A stretch of DNA of 47,473 nucleotides, from contig JBQDFP010000016.1 in the NCBI GenBank assembly GCA_052085365.1, positions 1-47,473 on the forward strand, read 5' to 3'. Position numbers and translations under genes: made by a program. The notes beneath the pieces are model-generated. The model did not search any database. It saw only the letters and a program-made list of their open reading frames with translations, and had not been told where the DNA came from. Source of the DNA: Canibacter sp052085365. Lineage in GTDB: Bacteria > Actinomycetota > Actinomycetes > Actinomycetales > Microbacteriaceae. This document shows positions 8,562 through 16,418 of the stretch, piece by piece (the first letter of the stretch is position 1; the number at the start of each line of letters is the position of its first letter).

Positions 8562-9617
8562 CTAGGAGCGAATCTGAGCAGCAATTGCGTCGCCAACTTG
8601 CGCTGTGCTGCGCGGCTGCGAACCACGCTCAGCGAGGTCCGCTTCGACCGCTCTGCGGACCCGCTCAGCCGCCTCGTCAAGGCCGAGATGATCAAGCATC
8701 AGGCTCGCAGACAAAATCGCGGCCGTTGGGTCAGCGAGTTGTTTGCCTGCAATATCGGGCGCGGAACCGTGAACCGGCTCGAACATGCTGGGGAATGCGT
8801 CGTCAGGGTTGATGTTCCCTGAGGCCGCAAGACCGATACCGCCGCCGATTGCACCGGCAAGGTCGGTAAGGATGTCACCGAATAGATTATCAGTTACGAT
8901 GACGTCGAAGTGCTCAGGTTTCTGAACCATATATATCGTCGCAGCATCAACGTGAAGATAGTCAACAGAAACCTCAGGAAACTCAGATGCGACTGATTCG
9001 ACTACACGCTGCCACAAGGCCCCCGCGTGCACGAGCACATTGGTTTTCGCGACCCACGTAAGCTTTTTTCGAGGTCTTGATGCGGCGAGGTTGAAAGCAT
9101 ATCGAACGACTCGCTCAACGCCGTACGCCGTGTTGACCGAAACTTCATTCGCAATTTCGTTGTTAGTGCCTGCCCGCAGTCGACCACCGTTGCCCGCGTA
9201 GGGGCCTTCTGTGCCCTCACGTACGACAACAAAATCCACATTCCCCGGTTCAGCAAGCGATGAAGAGACACCTGCATACAGTTTGCACGGACGCAGATTC
9301 ACGTACTGGTCAAAATCAAATCGAAGTTTCAGCAGAAGATTGCGTTCGATACCAGCGTCTTTCAAACGTTCGTCACCGGGCACACCACCTACAGCGCCAA
9401 AGAGGATCGCATCATGCTCGGCAATATGGGCTTGTTCGTCTTCGGGAAGTACCTCACCAGTATTCAGAAACCGTTCAGCTCCGAGTTTGAATTCAGTACG
9501 TTCAAGAATGATGTCCGAGCTTGTAAGCGCCGCGTCGAGAACTTTATTTGCCTCGGTGCTGACTTCAGGTCCAATCCCGTCACCGGGTATTACAGCAATT
9601 TTCAACGTACGGGTCAT
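8562..9617 (-). CDS. leuB: 3-isopropylmalate dehydrogenase
   Basis: Catalyses the NAD-dependent oxidative decarboxylation of 3-isopropylmalate in leucine synthesis; 351 aa, typical of the actinobacterial form. IPGDGIGPEV is at the N-terminus. The active-site arginine/NLRP region and the VTDNLFGDILTDLAG metal-binding segment with its conserved aspartates are present. A strong ribosome binding site AAAGGAG precedes ATG 9617. Upstream are a 7-bp hairpin and then the divergently placed tRNA-Leu gene. Confidence 0.97.
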   Translation of the reverse strand: MTRTLKIAVIPGDGIGPEVSTEANKVLDAALTSSDIILERTEFKLGAERFLNTGEVLPEDEQAHIAEHDAILFGAVGGVPGDERLKDAGIERNLLLKLRFDFDQYVNLRPCKLYAGVSSSLAEPGNVDFVVVREGTEGPYAGNGGRLRAGTNNEIANEVSVNTAYGVERVVRYAFNLAASRPRKKLTWVAKTNVLVHAGALWQRVVESVASEFPEVSVDYLHVDAATIYMVQKPEHFDVIVTDNLFGDILTDLAGAIGGGIGLAASGNINPDDAFPSMFEPVHGSAPDIAGKQLADPTAAILSASLMLDHLGLDEAAERVRRAVEADLAERGSQPRSTAQVGDAIAAQIRS

Positions 9618-9644
9618 CCTAGACTCCTTTGCAGCTCAAACGCT

Positions 9645-9662
9645 TCCTCCTTGACAGGAGGA
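9645..9662. repeat. 7-bp hairpin in leuB / tRNA-Leu intergenic region
   Basis: TCCTCCT at 9645-9651 and AGGAGGA at 9656-9662 are perfect inverted arms around TGAC. The plus strand also reads TTGACA at 9651-9656, a consensus -35 hexamer that could serve rightward transcription towards tRNA-Leu, but no good -10 box lies 16-18 bp beyond it. On the minus strand it would lie in the leuB leader. No T-run follows in either direction, so it is not a terminator. Confidence 0.4.
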
Positions 9663-9736
9663 GACTATTTAATGCTATCGCCTTGCGTCGACATCACAAT
9701 GACGACGCTGACCCGCTACACTTGTATAGGTTCCGC

Positions 9737-9821
9737 GCGGGAGTGGTGGAATTGGTAGACACGCAGGATTTAGGTTCCTGTGCCGTAAGGCGTGAGGGTT
9801 CAAGTCCCTTCTCCCGTACCA
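9737..9821 (+). tRNA. tRNA-Leu (anticodon TAG)
   Basis: An 85-nt class II tRNA. The acceptor stem GCGGGAG pairs with CTCCCGT (a G-T wobble at position 1), followed by discriminator A and an encoded CCA at 9819-9821. The anticodon stem CAGGA/TCCTG frames the loop TTTAGGT, giving TAG, which reads CTA and related CTN leucine codons. The long variable arm (around tgccgtaaggcg) and the T-arm GGTTCAAGTCC are visible. Upstream, TACACT (9717-9722) or TATAGG (9725-9730) could be the -10 box. The 3' end stops 10 bp short of the convergent MFS gene. Confidence 0.97.
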
Positions 9822-9831
9822 AGTCAGACGT

Positions 9832-11349
9832 TCATTCGTCAGTGTGCCCGTGTCCGAGCGTCTCAATTCCTCGGTTGTGCTGCACAACGTCAACGATTCC
9901 GACAACACCGGCAATCGCGATCACCGCGGTAATAACCGAGAATCCGAGAATAAACGCCTGACTCCAGTCGCCAGTTGCGCCGAGAGTTGAGAACGCCAGT
10001 CCTGTAATCGCGGCAATTCCGACCGAGGTGCCCACTCGCTGCCCGGTCTGTAGCACTCCCCCTGCTGATCCTGCATATTGCAGTGGCACATCGATTAATG
10101 CAAGTGTCTGGTTGGGGCTCACCACGAGTCCCTGACCTACACCGAGAACGCCAAGGGACAGCAACATCCACCAGATGCTTGACCCAAATTGCAGATGCAT
10201 CCAGGCGACCAGAACACTTCCGAGAAGTCCGATAAGCACTATTGCGATGCCCCACAGCACCAGGGGTCGCCCAAAGCGCAACACGTGCGGTCCAGACACC
10301 GGCGCCGCAATCGCGCTAGTAATCGCGGATGGCAGGCCAATCATTCCTGCAGCAAGCGCTGAATACCCCAGTCCCTGCTGCATATACAGCGCGAGCAATA
10401 CCCAGATACTTGTTGCACCAAGGAAAAAGATCGAAATGATCAACGTACCGTTGGCAAATGATCGAGTCTGAAACAGCGCGAGATCCACCATGGGCGCGCG
10501 ACCGCGTTTTGCATAGCGTTTTTCCCAAGACACCCAGACAACGAATAGCGCAACAGCGAGTACGAGCGAGAACCATACCCAGCTCCCCACGGACTGCTCA
10601 ACAAACGGCAGCATGATCAGCAGCACAGCACATGCGAAAAGCAGTGTGCCGACTGGGTCGAGATCTACTTGAGGTTTACGTTTTGGGGCGTCATCTCCCG
10701 GTTGAACGATGCGGATGGGAGCCGTGGAGGAGGGTGATCCCGGAGGCACTGGTTTCCATGCTGACTTCGGCAACCACGGTTTCGCAAGCAAAATCGAAAT
10801 GACGCAAAAGGGCACGTTCACCAAGAACGAAGTCCGCCAGCCAATTCCCTCGCCGAACAGCGCGATCAATACGCCACCAAGAACCGGCCCGATCGCAACG
10901 GATACACCGACAACCCCGCCGAAAATACCAAAGGCTTTGCCACGTTGTGCGCCTGCGAAATACTGCTGGATGAGTCCAATACTCTGTGGGTTCAAGAACC
11001 CAGAACCCAGGCCCATCACCACACGCGCAATGTTGAGCGTGAGGGGATCAGGTGCGAGACCCGCGACAAGGGAGCCAACACCAAAAAGTGCGACCCCGAT
11101 AATGAAGAGCTGACCGCGGCCAAAAACGTCCCCGGCACGGCCAGCGGCCACAAGAAAAACGCCGAACGCGAGTGCGTAGCCGGTGAGTACCCACTGCAGA
11201 GCAGACTCAGAAGCATCCAGGTCATTCTGCAGTGACGGAAGCACCACGTTCACTATTGAAACGCTCAACAGCGACATAAACAGCGGGACAAGCGAAAGCC
11301 CGAGTATGCGCCGCTGGTCAGAATTGAACGCAGTAGCAGAGTGACTCAT
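9832..11349 (-). CDS. MFS transporter, EmrB/QacA (DHA2, 14-helix) family
   Basis: A 505-aa proton-coupled exporter with about 14 hydrophobic segments. The N-terminal half has ALQWVLTGYALAFGVFLVAAG and the GRAGDVFGRGQ loop motif; motif C-like glycine/proline runs (AIGPVLGG) mark it as a drug:H+ antiporter of the DHA2 type. A hydrophilic proline-rich loop sits around residues 205-225. The substrate is unknown. The start lacks a clear ribosome binding site; TACGTT (minus strand, 11358-11363) lies 8 nt before the ATG, so the mRNA may be leaderless. An imperfect dyad upstream could be a repressor site. Confidence 0.9.
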   Translation of the reverse strand: MSHSATAFNSDQRRILGLSLVPLFMSLLSVSIVNVVLPSLQNDLDASESALQWVLTGYALAFGVFLVAAGRAGDVFGRGQLFIIGVALFGVGSLVAGLAPDPLTLNIARVVMGLGSGFLNPQSIGLIQQYFAGAQRGKAFGIFGGVVGVSVAIGPVLGGVLIALFGEGIGWRTSFLVNVPFCVISILLAKPWLPKSAWKPVPPGSPSSTAPIRIVQPGDDAPKRKPQVDLDPVGTLLFACAVLLIMLPFVEQSVGSWVWFSLVLAVALFVVWVSWEKRYAKRGRAPMVDLALFQTRSFANGTLIISIFFLGATSIWVLLALYMQQGLGYSALAAGMIGLPSAITSAIAAPVSGPHVLRFGRPLVLWGIAIVLIGLLGSVLVAWMHLQFGSSIWWMLLSLGVLGVGQGLVVSPNQTLALIDVPLQYAGSAGGVLQTGQRVGTSVGIAAITGLAFSTLGATGDWSQAFILGFSVITAVIAIAGVVGIVDVVQHNRGIETLGHGHTDE

Positions 11350-11373
11350 AGGCTTCTAACGTAGCACTATTTT

Positions 11374-11389
11374 GTTGACTCCTGCCAAC
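11374..11389. promoter_or_regulatory. Imperfect dyad upstream of MFS gene, candidate operator
   Basis: GTTGAC (11374-11379) and GCCAAC (11384-11389) are inverted arms matching at 5 of 6 positions around TCCT. On the minus strand the dyad begins TTGGCA, which could double as a -35 element with a 19-bp spacer to TACGTT. Exporter genes of this family are commonly repressed by MarR or TetR proteins, but no such regulator is adjacent. Confidence 0.35.
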
Positions 11390-11411
11390 TAACTAGGGTG
11401 CGCAGAGTGTA

Positions 11412-12020
11412 TTAGTTCGCGGGAACAAGCCGCCGTAATTCAGGCACCAGCATCAGGAACGCACGATGCCTGTGAGAAATCGCGTTTTTTCGTTCTGGTG
11501 CTAGGTCCGCAGCCGACCCGGTTTCCCCTTCGGGCAAAAAGATCGGATCGTAGCCGAATCCTCCGTCACCATGGGGTTCAGTCGCCAACGAACCACGCCA
11601 CACTCCAAGTGTTACCGTCTCGTCACCATCTGGAAGCACTAACGCCGCAGCGCAGTAAAACGCCGCCGCCCGGTGCTCTGGCGCAATGTCACTCATTTGC
11701 CAGAGTAAGAGATCAAGATTGTCACGGTCAGATCGCGACGGCCCAGCCCAGCGCGCAGAAAATATTCCCGGGCTACCATTCATAACGTCCACGCCGATCC
11801 CGCTGTCATCCGCGATCGCTGGAAGACCAGTACGACCAGCCGCAGCCCGAGCTTTAATGAGGGCATTCTCTTCGAAGCTTGTGCCGTTTTCTACTGGTTC
11901 TGGCCCGTCATCATTTACAAGCTCAATATAGGGAAGTTCAGGGGCGACAATATCCCTGAGTTCGACCAATTTGTGCTGGTTTCGACTCGCTAAAACGACG
12001 GTTCTGCACGCGTCCCTCAC
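11412..12020 (-). CDS. rdgB: dITP/XTP pyrophosphatase (RdgB/HAM1)
   Basis: House-cleaning NTPase that hydrolyses non-canonical purine nucleotides such as dITP and XTP; 202 aa. The N-terminal ASRNQHKLVEL, the SFEENALIKA helix, ADDSGIGVDV and the C-terminal SHRHRAF are all family landmarks. The start is GTG 12020, whose GTGA overlaps the rph stop. rph-rdgB linkage is conserved in many bacteria. Confidence 0.96.
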   Translation of the reverse strand: MRDACRTVVLASRNQHKLVELRDIVAPELPYIELVNDDGPEPVENGTSFEENALIKARAAAGRTGLPAIADDSGIGVDVMNGSPGIFSARWAGPSRSDRDNLDLLLWQMSDIAPEHRAAAFYCAAALVLPDGDETVTLGVWRGSLATEPHGDGGFGYDPIFLPEGETGSAADLAPERKNAISHRHRAFLMLVPELRRLVPAN

Positions 12021-12751
12021 TGATCCACACCCAAGGCACGTTTCTGAATCTCAGTGAGCTCGGTCGCAGCGTTTTCGGCAAGGTCGAGCAAACTTCCGAG
12101 TTCAACCCGACTAAACGGGGCTCCTTCCGCGGTGCCCTGAACCTCTACAAAGTCGCCGCTACCGGTCATCACCACATTCATGTCAGTCTCAGCCGCGGAA
12201 TCCTCAACATAAGCGAGGTCGGTCATGGGAATGCCATCGACAATCCCGACAGAAACCGCAGCAATTGAGTCCGTGATCGGTTTCGCTTTCTTCGCGATGA
12301 ACCCACGGTCTCTTCCCCACTCAATGGCATCGACCAGAGCAACGTAAGCGCCTGTAATAGCGGCAGTACGTGTGCCACCATCAGCCTGGAGAACATCACA
12401 ATCAATCACGATCGTGTTCTCACCCAGGTTTTTTGTATTGACGACAGCGCGCAAGCTTCGGCCGATGAGGCGCGAAATTTCATGCGTACGTCCTCCAATT
12501 TTACCTTTCACAGACTCGCGCTGCATACGCTCATTTGTCGAACGAGGCAGCATCGAATATTCGGCGGTCACCCAGCCTTTGCCCTTACCTACGAGCCAGC
12601 GAGGAACGCCATTCGTGAATGACGCGGTGCACAGCACTTTGGTATTTCCAAAGCTGATGAGGGCTGAACCTTCAGCCTGAGTGCTCCATCCGCGTTCAAT
12701 GCTGACATTGCGAAGGTCCGCAGGGGCACGTCCATCGGTACGTTGGGTCAA
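12017..12751 (-). CDS. rph: Ribonuclease PH
   Basis: Phosphorolytic 3'-to-5' exoribonuclease that trims tRNA 3' ends; 244 aa. It begins with the family's RTDGRAPADLRNVSIERG segment, and contains RSTNERMQRE, GRTHEISRLIGRSLRA and QADGGTRTAAITGAYVAL. The start is TTG 12751; TTGA overlaps the murI stop by 4 bp. It sits in a tight minus-strand run lepB-rnhB-murI-rph-rdgB. Confidence 0.97.
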   Translation of the reverse strand: MTQRTDGRAPADLRNVSIERGWSTQAEGSALISFGNTKVLCTASFTNGVPRWLVGKGKGWVTAEYSMLPRSTNERMQRESVKGKIGGRTHEISRLIGRSLRAVVNTKNLGENTIVIDCDVLQADGGTRTAAITGAYVALVDAIEWGRDRGFIAKKAKPITDSIAAVSVGIVDGIPMTDLAYVEDSAAETDMNVVMTGSGDFVEVQGTAEGAPFSRVELGSLLDLAENAATELTEIQKRALGVDQ

Positions 12752-13602
12752 AATATTCCTTTCAGATCGATTGCACCGGTACGCAACTGATTCACTTCAT
12801 CAATGCCGATGCCAAGCATAGTTCGTGCAAGTTCTTGAAATTCTCGCGTGTTGCTTCCCGTTGCTTCGTAGGTGAGTTTTGCCTCGCTACCAGGTGAACT
12901 CATCAGATCCCGGTCAGTTAACTGACGGTAAACCTCGTTTGCCGTCTCGAGATCGCTTGTGACCAGCGCCACGTCAGGGCCGGCAACTTGTCGAAGAACT
13001 CCACGTAAAAACGGATAATGTGTGCAGCCCAACACCAGCGTGTCAATATTGTGGTCAAGCAAAGGCTTCAAATATTCGCTCGCGATTTTCTCAACTTCTG
13101 GTCCCGCCGTGATTCCTGCTTCAACGAGTTCCACAAACCGAGGTGCCGCCCCAGTAACGAGTGACACCGCAGGGTGAACCGAGAAAAAATCATCGTAGAC
13201 ACGAGAATTCACGGTCGTCTGTGTACCGATCAGTCCGACTTTTCCATTGCGTGTCAAAGAAATTGCACTGCGCACCGTCGGGCCAATGACTTCAACCACC
13301 GGCACATCGTAGCGTTCATAAGCGTCGCGTAACACTGCAGTTGACGCGGTGTTACACGCAATCACCAGCATTTTCACGCCGTCGGCTACGAGCGCATCAA
13401 GAATCTCAAGCGAAAAGCGGCGCACCTCTTCAATCGGGCGCGGACCGTACGGGGTATTTGCAGTGTCGCCTACGTACGTGATCGACTCCTGCGGCAGCAG
13501 ATCACGAATTGCGCGCGCAACGGTGAGCCCACCGACACCAGAGTCAAACACGCCTATCGGCAGATCGCGCTCGGGGGTATCTTCAGAAGTTGGTTCAGCC
13601 AT
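12748..13602 (-). CDS. murI: Glutamate racemase
   Basis: Makes D-glutamate for peptidoglycan; 284 aa from ATG 13602. The paired catalytic cysteines are in ACNTAST and GCTHYPF; the N-terminal FDSGVGGLTV and the GDTANTPYG loop are present. Start ATG 13602 is preferred over TTG 13605, one codon upstream. A TAAAGT box (minus strand, 13611-13616) lies 8 nt before the ATG in the 20-bp gap after rnhB, so an internal leaderless promoter is possible. Other peptidoglycan-precursor genes in the window are murA and ddl. Confidence 0.96.
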   Translation of the reverse strand: MAEPTSEDTPERDLPIGVFDSGVGGLTVARAIRDLLPQESITYVGDTANTPYGPRPIEEVRRFSLEILDALVADGVKMLVIACNTASTAVLRDAYERYDVPVVEVIGPTVRSAISLTRNGKVGLIGTQTTVNSRVYDDFFSVHPAVSLVTGAAPRFVELVEAGITAGPEVEKIASEYLKPLLDHNIDTLVLGCTHYPFLRGVLRQVAGPDVALVTSDLETANEVYRQLTDRDLMSSPGSEAKLTYEATGSNTREFQELARTMLGIGIDEVNQLRTGAIDLKGIF

Positions 13603-13622
13603 CAAGGTTCACTTTAGTTGAA

Positions 13623-14300
13623 TCAGCGGATCCATGTCTTGCGATGCAACGAGGTAAGTCCAAGCTCTGCAATTCCGCTGTAGTGTGCCTTCGCTCCATA
13701 GCCTTTATTTGATGCCCATGCGTACCCTGGCATTTCTTCATCTGCTTCGCACATGAGCGTGTCGCGCGCCACTTTCGCCCGCACACTCGCTGCAGCAACG
13801 CTTGCGCACGCTCGGTCCGCACCGACTCGCGTCACCACTTTGAGTGCGTTCCCGACTAATGGTGTGATCCAATCATATTTGCCGTCAAGTAACACAACCG
13901 CGCCCTGTAGATCCACCCCCTGCTCTCGCAACTGCTGCAGCGCACGATACCCGGCCTCACCAAGCATTTCGCTGATTCCGTGCTGATCGATCTCTTTGGC
14001 TGTTGCGAAACCGACGCTGCCGGTACCCCACGCATCAACAAGAGGTGCCAAGACTTCTCGGCGCTTTTGACTCAGTAGTTTTGAGTCACGAAGTCCGTCT
14101 GGAAAGTCGCCGGACTGGGCGGTAAACACGTGGGTGCCGACGCCAACAGGTCCAGCTATCGCGCCACGACCCACTTCGTCCATCCCAATGACAGATGTCG
14201 CACTCAGAAGAAGCTCTGCCTCAATATCAAGCGTTGGATCTTTTTCTGGCGGAGCTTTACAACTGAGCTCGTCCGTCTCCTCCTGGTGTGCTGCAGTCAC
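13623..14300 (-). CDS. rnhB: Ribonuclease HII
   Basis: Cleaves RNA in RNA/DNA hybrids and removes misincorporated ribonucleotides; 225 aa. The first catalytic acids are in GMDEVGRGAIAGP (about 39-51), followed by LRDSKLLS, and the late acidic residue is in GADRACASVAAASVRAKVARD. An N-terminal extension of about 35 residues precedes the domain. GTG 14300 overlaps the lepB stop by one base (TAGTG). Confidence 0.95.
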   Translation of the reverse strand: MTAAHQEETDELSCKAPPEKDPTLDIEAELLLSATSVIGMDEVGRGAIAGPVGVGTHVFTAQSGDFPDGLRDSKLLSQKRREVLAPLVDAWGTGSVGFATAKEIDQHGISEMLGEAGYRALQQLREQGVDLQGAVVLLDGKYDWITPLVGNALKVVTRVGADRACASVAAASVRAKVARDTLMCEADEEMPGYAWASNKGYGAKAHYSGIAELGLTSLHRKTWIR

Positions 14301-15013
14301 TAGTCTTCCGTTTCAGCAGCTTCTGAAGGCTCTGGGACACCAGAGAATACTTCGGGATAGTTACCGAGGATACCCAGCCTGTCGAGCGGCCAATTCAAGA
14401 GGAACGCACGGCCAACGATTTCATCGACAGTGACAAACCCTTTACCCGGCTGGTCTTGGTTGTAGCGTGAATCTTTGCTTGCGTACCGGTTGTCTCCCAT
14501 CACCCACAGGGACCCCTTGGGGACTGTCACATCAAAGTCGATGGCTGAGACGGATGAGTTACCTTCAGGCACTACCGCATACGGTTCATCGAGCGGTTCG
14601 CCGTTCACTGTCATACGGCCGTTCGCGTCGCAACAGACAACATGGTCGCCGGGCAAGCCAATGAGACGTTTAATCAAATAGTTGTCACTCGTGTCGGGTG
14701 CGAGACCAATGAATTGCAGTGCGTGCTGCAACGGGGTCAGCTCAGGCGAGGGGCCGGCATTGAGCCAGCCACCCGGATCGCGGAACACCACCACATCACC
14801 GCGATGCAAGTCGACAACATTTGGTGCCAACTGGTTCACGATCACACGGTCGTTGACTTCGAGTGTGCGCTCCATGGACGATGACGGAATAAAAAATGAG
14901 CGGATCAGGAACGTTTTAAGCAGAAACGAGATGAGGACTGCAACAAGAACAATAACCAGAAGGTCACGAATAAACCGGATGAATCCGAACGACGAACGTC
15001 CCTCTTCTGCCAT
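14300..15013 (-). CDS. lepB: Signal peptidase I
   Basis: Membrane-bound serine protease that cleaves signal peptides of exported proteins; 237 aa. One transmembrane helix (about 12-35) is followed by the catalytic Ser in IPSSSMERTL, the catalytic Lys in YLIKRLIGLPGD, and the GDNRYASKDSR box. The C-terminus is acidic. ATG 15013 has GGAG close upstream. It lies downstream of the rplS terminator and so needs its own promoter. Confidence 0.96.
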   Translation of the reverse strand: MAEEGRSSFGFIRFIRDLLVIVLVAVLISFLLKTFLIRSFFIPSSSMERTLEVNDRVIVNQLAPNVVDLHRGDVVVFRDPGGWLNAGPSPELTPLQHALQFIGLAPDTSDNYLIKRLIGLPGDHVVCCDANGRMTVNGEPLDEPYAVVPEGNSSVSAIDFDVTVPKGSLWVMGDNRYASKDSRYNQDQPGKGFVTVDEIVGRAFLLNWPLDRLGILGNYPEVFSGVPEPSEAAETED

Positions 15014-15094
15014 GCTCCGGCTATCCCCTCATTCGTTTGTGTGACCAGTACACATTCTTGCAGAGCTTTCTTGTGGATCTGGTTGGACACGTGG

Positions 15095-15129
15095 AAATAA
15101 AACACCCTCGCCCAAAATGAGCGAGGGTG
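15095..15129 (-). terminator. Intrinsic terminator after rplS
   Basis: On the minus strand CACCCTCGC and GCGAGGGTG form a perfect 9-bp stem with a 9-nt loop (stem at 15103-15111 and 15121-15129), followed by TTTTATTT (15102 to 15095). It lies about 42 bp past the rplS stop and would end the rpsP-to-rplS transcript before lepB. Confidence 0.9.
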
Positions 15130-15171
15130 AAATATTATCTGTGCGTCATAAAGTCGCACACCAGATTGGGC

Positions 15172-15519
15172 TTACGATTCACGCTTTTCACGGATCTTCG
15201 CTGCCTTACCGTGACGGTCACGGAGGTAGTACAGCTTGGCGCGTCGCACATCACCGCGTGAAACAATTTCGATTTTATCGACCGCAGGTGAATGAACTGG
15301 GAACTTACGCTCCACGCCCACTTGGAAGCTCATCTTACGAACTGTGAAGGTTTCGCCAACGCCAGCACCGTGACGCGCAAGGACGACGCCCTGGAACACC
15401 TGGATACGTGAGCGACTGCCCTCGATAATGTTTACGTGCACCTTAACGGTGTCGCCGGGACGAAAATCTGGAACATCGCTTTTGAGCGAAGCAGCGTCGA
15501 CGTGATCGAGTTTCTGCAT
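15172..15519 (-). CDS. rplS: 50S ribosomal protein L19
   Basis: Large-subunit protein at the 30S-50S interface; 115 aa, normal length. It has the FRPGDTVKVHV start of the fold, EGSRSRIQVFQGVV, and the basic C-terminal VRRAKLYYLRDRHGKAAKIRE. AGAAGAG precedes the ATG at 15519. It is the last gene of the rpsP-khpA-rimM-trmD-rplS cluster and is followed by a strong terminator. The 154-bp gap from trmD may hold a separate promoter. Confidence 0.98.
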   Translation of the reverse strand: MQKLDHVDAASLKSDVPDFRPGDTVKVHVNIIEGSRSRIQVFQGVVLARHGAGVGETFTVRKMSFQVGVERKFPVHSPAVDKIEIVSRGDVRRAKLYYLRDRHGKAAKIREKRES

Positions 15520-15610
15520 GATGATCTCTTCTCTGCGTCCGCCGCAAGTCGGAACGCGGAATTCAAGTGGTTGAACGAATTTGGGGCCAGCGGTTATGTA
15601 CGGTCACCCT

Positions 15611-15668
15611 CACGGCAGCGCCGCACCGTGGCACAGCTAGCTATATTACACGACGAAGCGATGCTTCG
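15611..15668 (-). promoter_or_regulatory. Possible rplS promoter and structured leader
   Basis: Between trmD and rplS the minus strand has, in order, a 6-bp hairpin CGAAGC-ATC-GCTTCG (15668-15654) just after the trmD stop, a TAATAT box (15648-15643), and a hairpin CACGG-N10-CCGTG (15630-15611). The arrangement suggests a secondary promoter giving rplS a leader of about 116 nt. No good -35 is seen, and autoregulation by L19 is only a possibility. Confidence 0.35.
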
Positions 15669-15673
15669 CCATT

Positions 15674-16411
15674 TCATTTTTTCTTCGACGCTTCTTCATT
15701 AGCGCGTAGATATTGCTCGTACAGCTCCGGCCGAACGCTCCGTGTGCGTTCTAACCGTTGCTCAAGTCGCCACTGTTCGACAGCTCGATGGTTGCCGCTC
15801 AGGAGCACCGGTGGTATTTCACGGTCTCGCCAAGATGCCGGCTGCGTATAGCTCGGGTATTCGAGAAGTCCCCCCTCGTGAGATTCTTCAACAAGACTTT
15901 CAGGATTTCCTACCACTCCCGGCAAGAGCCTGGCGATCGTTTCAATCATTGCGATAGTCGCAACTTCGCCACCGTTGAGAACATAGTCGCCAATGCTGAC
16001 GAGCTTGACTCGCTCGCGGCGCGTATATTCGTCAATTACTCGCTGATCAATGCCTTCATACCGACCACATCCGAAGATCAGATGGGATTCCCGCGCGAGC
16101 TCGTGCGCCATAGATTGGGTAAACACCTCTCCAGCCGGTGAAGGAAAGATGATCAGTGGATCACTCTGAGATTCAACATTTTTGCCGTCCAGCAGGTGAT
16201 CTAGCATGACACCCCAGGGCTCAGCTTTCATCACCATACCTGCGCCTCCGCCAGCTGGCGTGCCGTCAACGGTGCGATGCTTATCAGTTGTGACATCCCT
16301 CAGGTCGTGCACGTTCACATCAATGAGTCCACGGGACCGAGCTTTCCCCATCAGCGAAAGCTCAAGCGCATCAAAATATGCGGGAAAGATGCTGACAATA
16401 TCTATCTGCAT
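15674..16411 (-). CDS. trmD: tRNA (guanine-N1-)-methyltransferase TrmD
   Basis: Methylates N1 of G37 in tRNAs with G36, preventing +1 frameshifting; 245 aa. The SPOUT trefoil-knot segments IFGCGRYEGIDQRVIDEY and SIGDYVLNGGE bind SAM. AGGGAGMVMK and EYPSYTQP are also conserved. ATG 16411 gives the normal N-terminus (MQIDIVSIFPAYF); a GTG at 16441 inside rimM is less likely. It is 7 bp downstream of rimM. Confidence 0.97.
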   Translation of the reverse strand: MQIDIVSIFPAYFDALELSLMGKARSRGLIDVNVHDLRDVTTDKHRTVDGTPAGGGAGMVMKAEPWGVMLDHLLDGKNVESQSDPLIIFPSPAGEVFTQSMAHELARESHLIFGCGRYEGIDQRVIDEYTRRERVKLVSIGDYVLNGGEVATIAMIETIARLLPGVVGNPESLVEESHEGGLLEYPSYTQPASWRDREIPPVLLSGNHRAVEQWRLEQRLERTRSVRPELYEQYLRANEEASKKK

Positions 16412-16418
16412 TTTGAGA

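Noticed and set aside
15040..15054. CRP/GlxR-like site TGTGACCAGTACACA upstream of lepB
   Set aside because: It is one base short of the symmetric TGTGA-N6-TCACA spacing and its right arm is imperfect.
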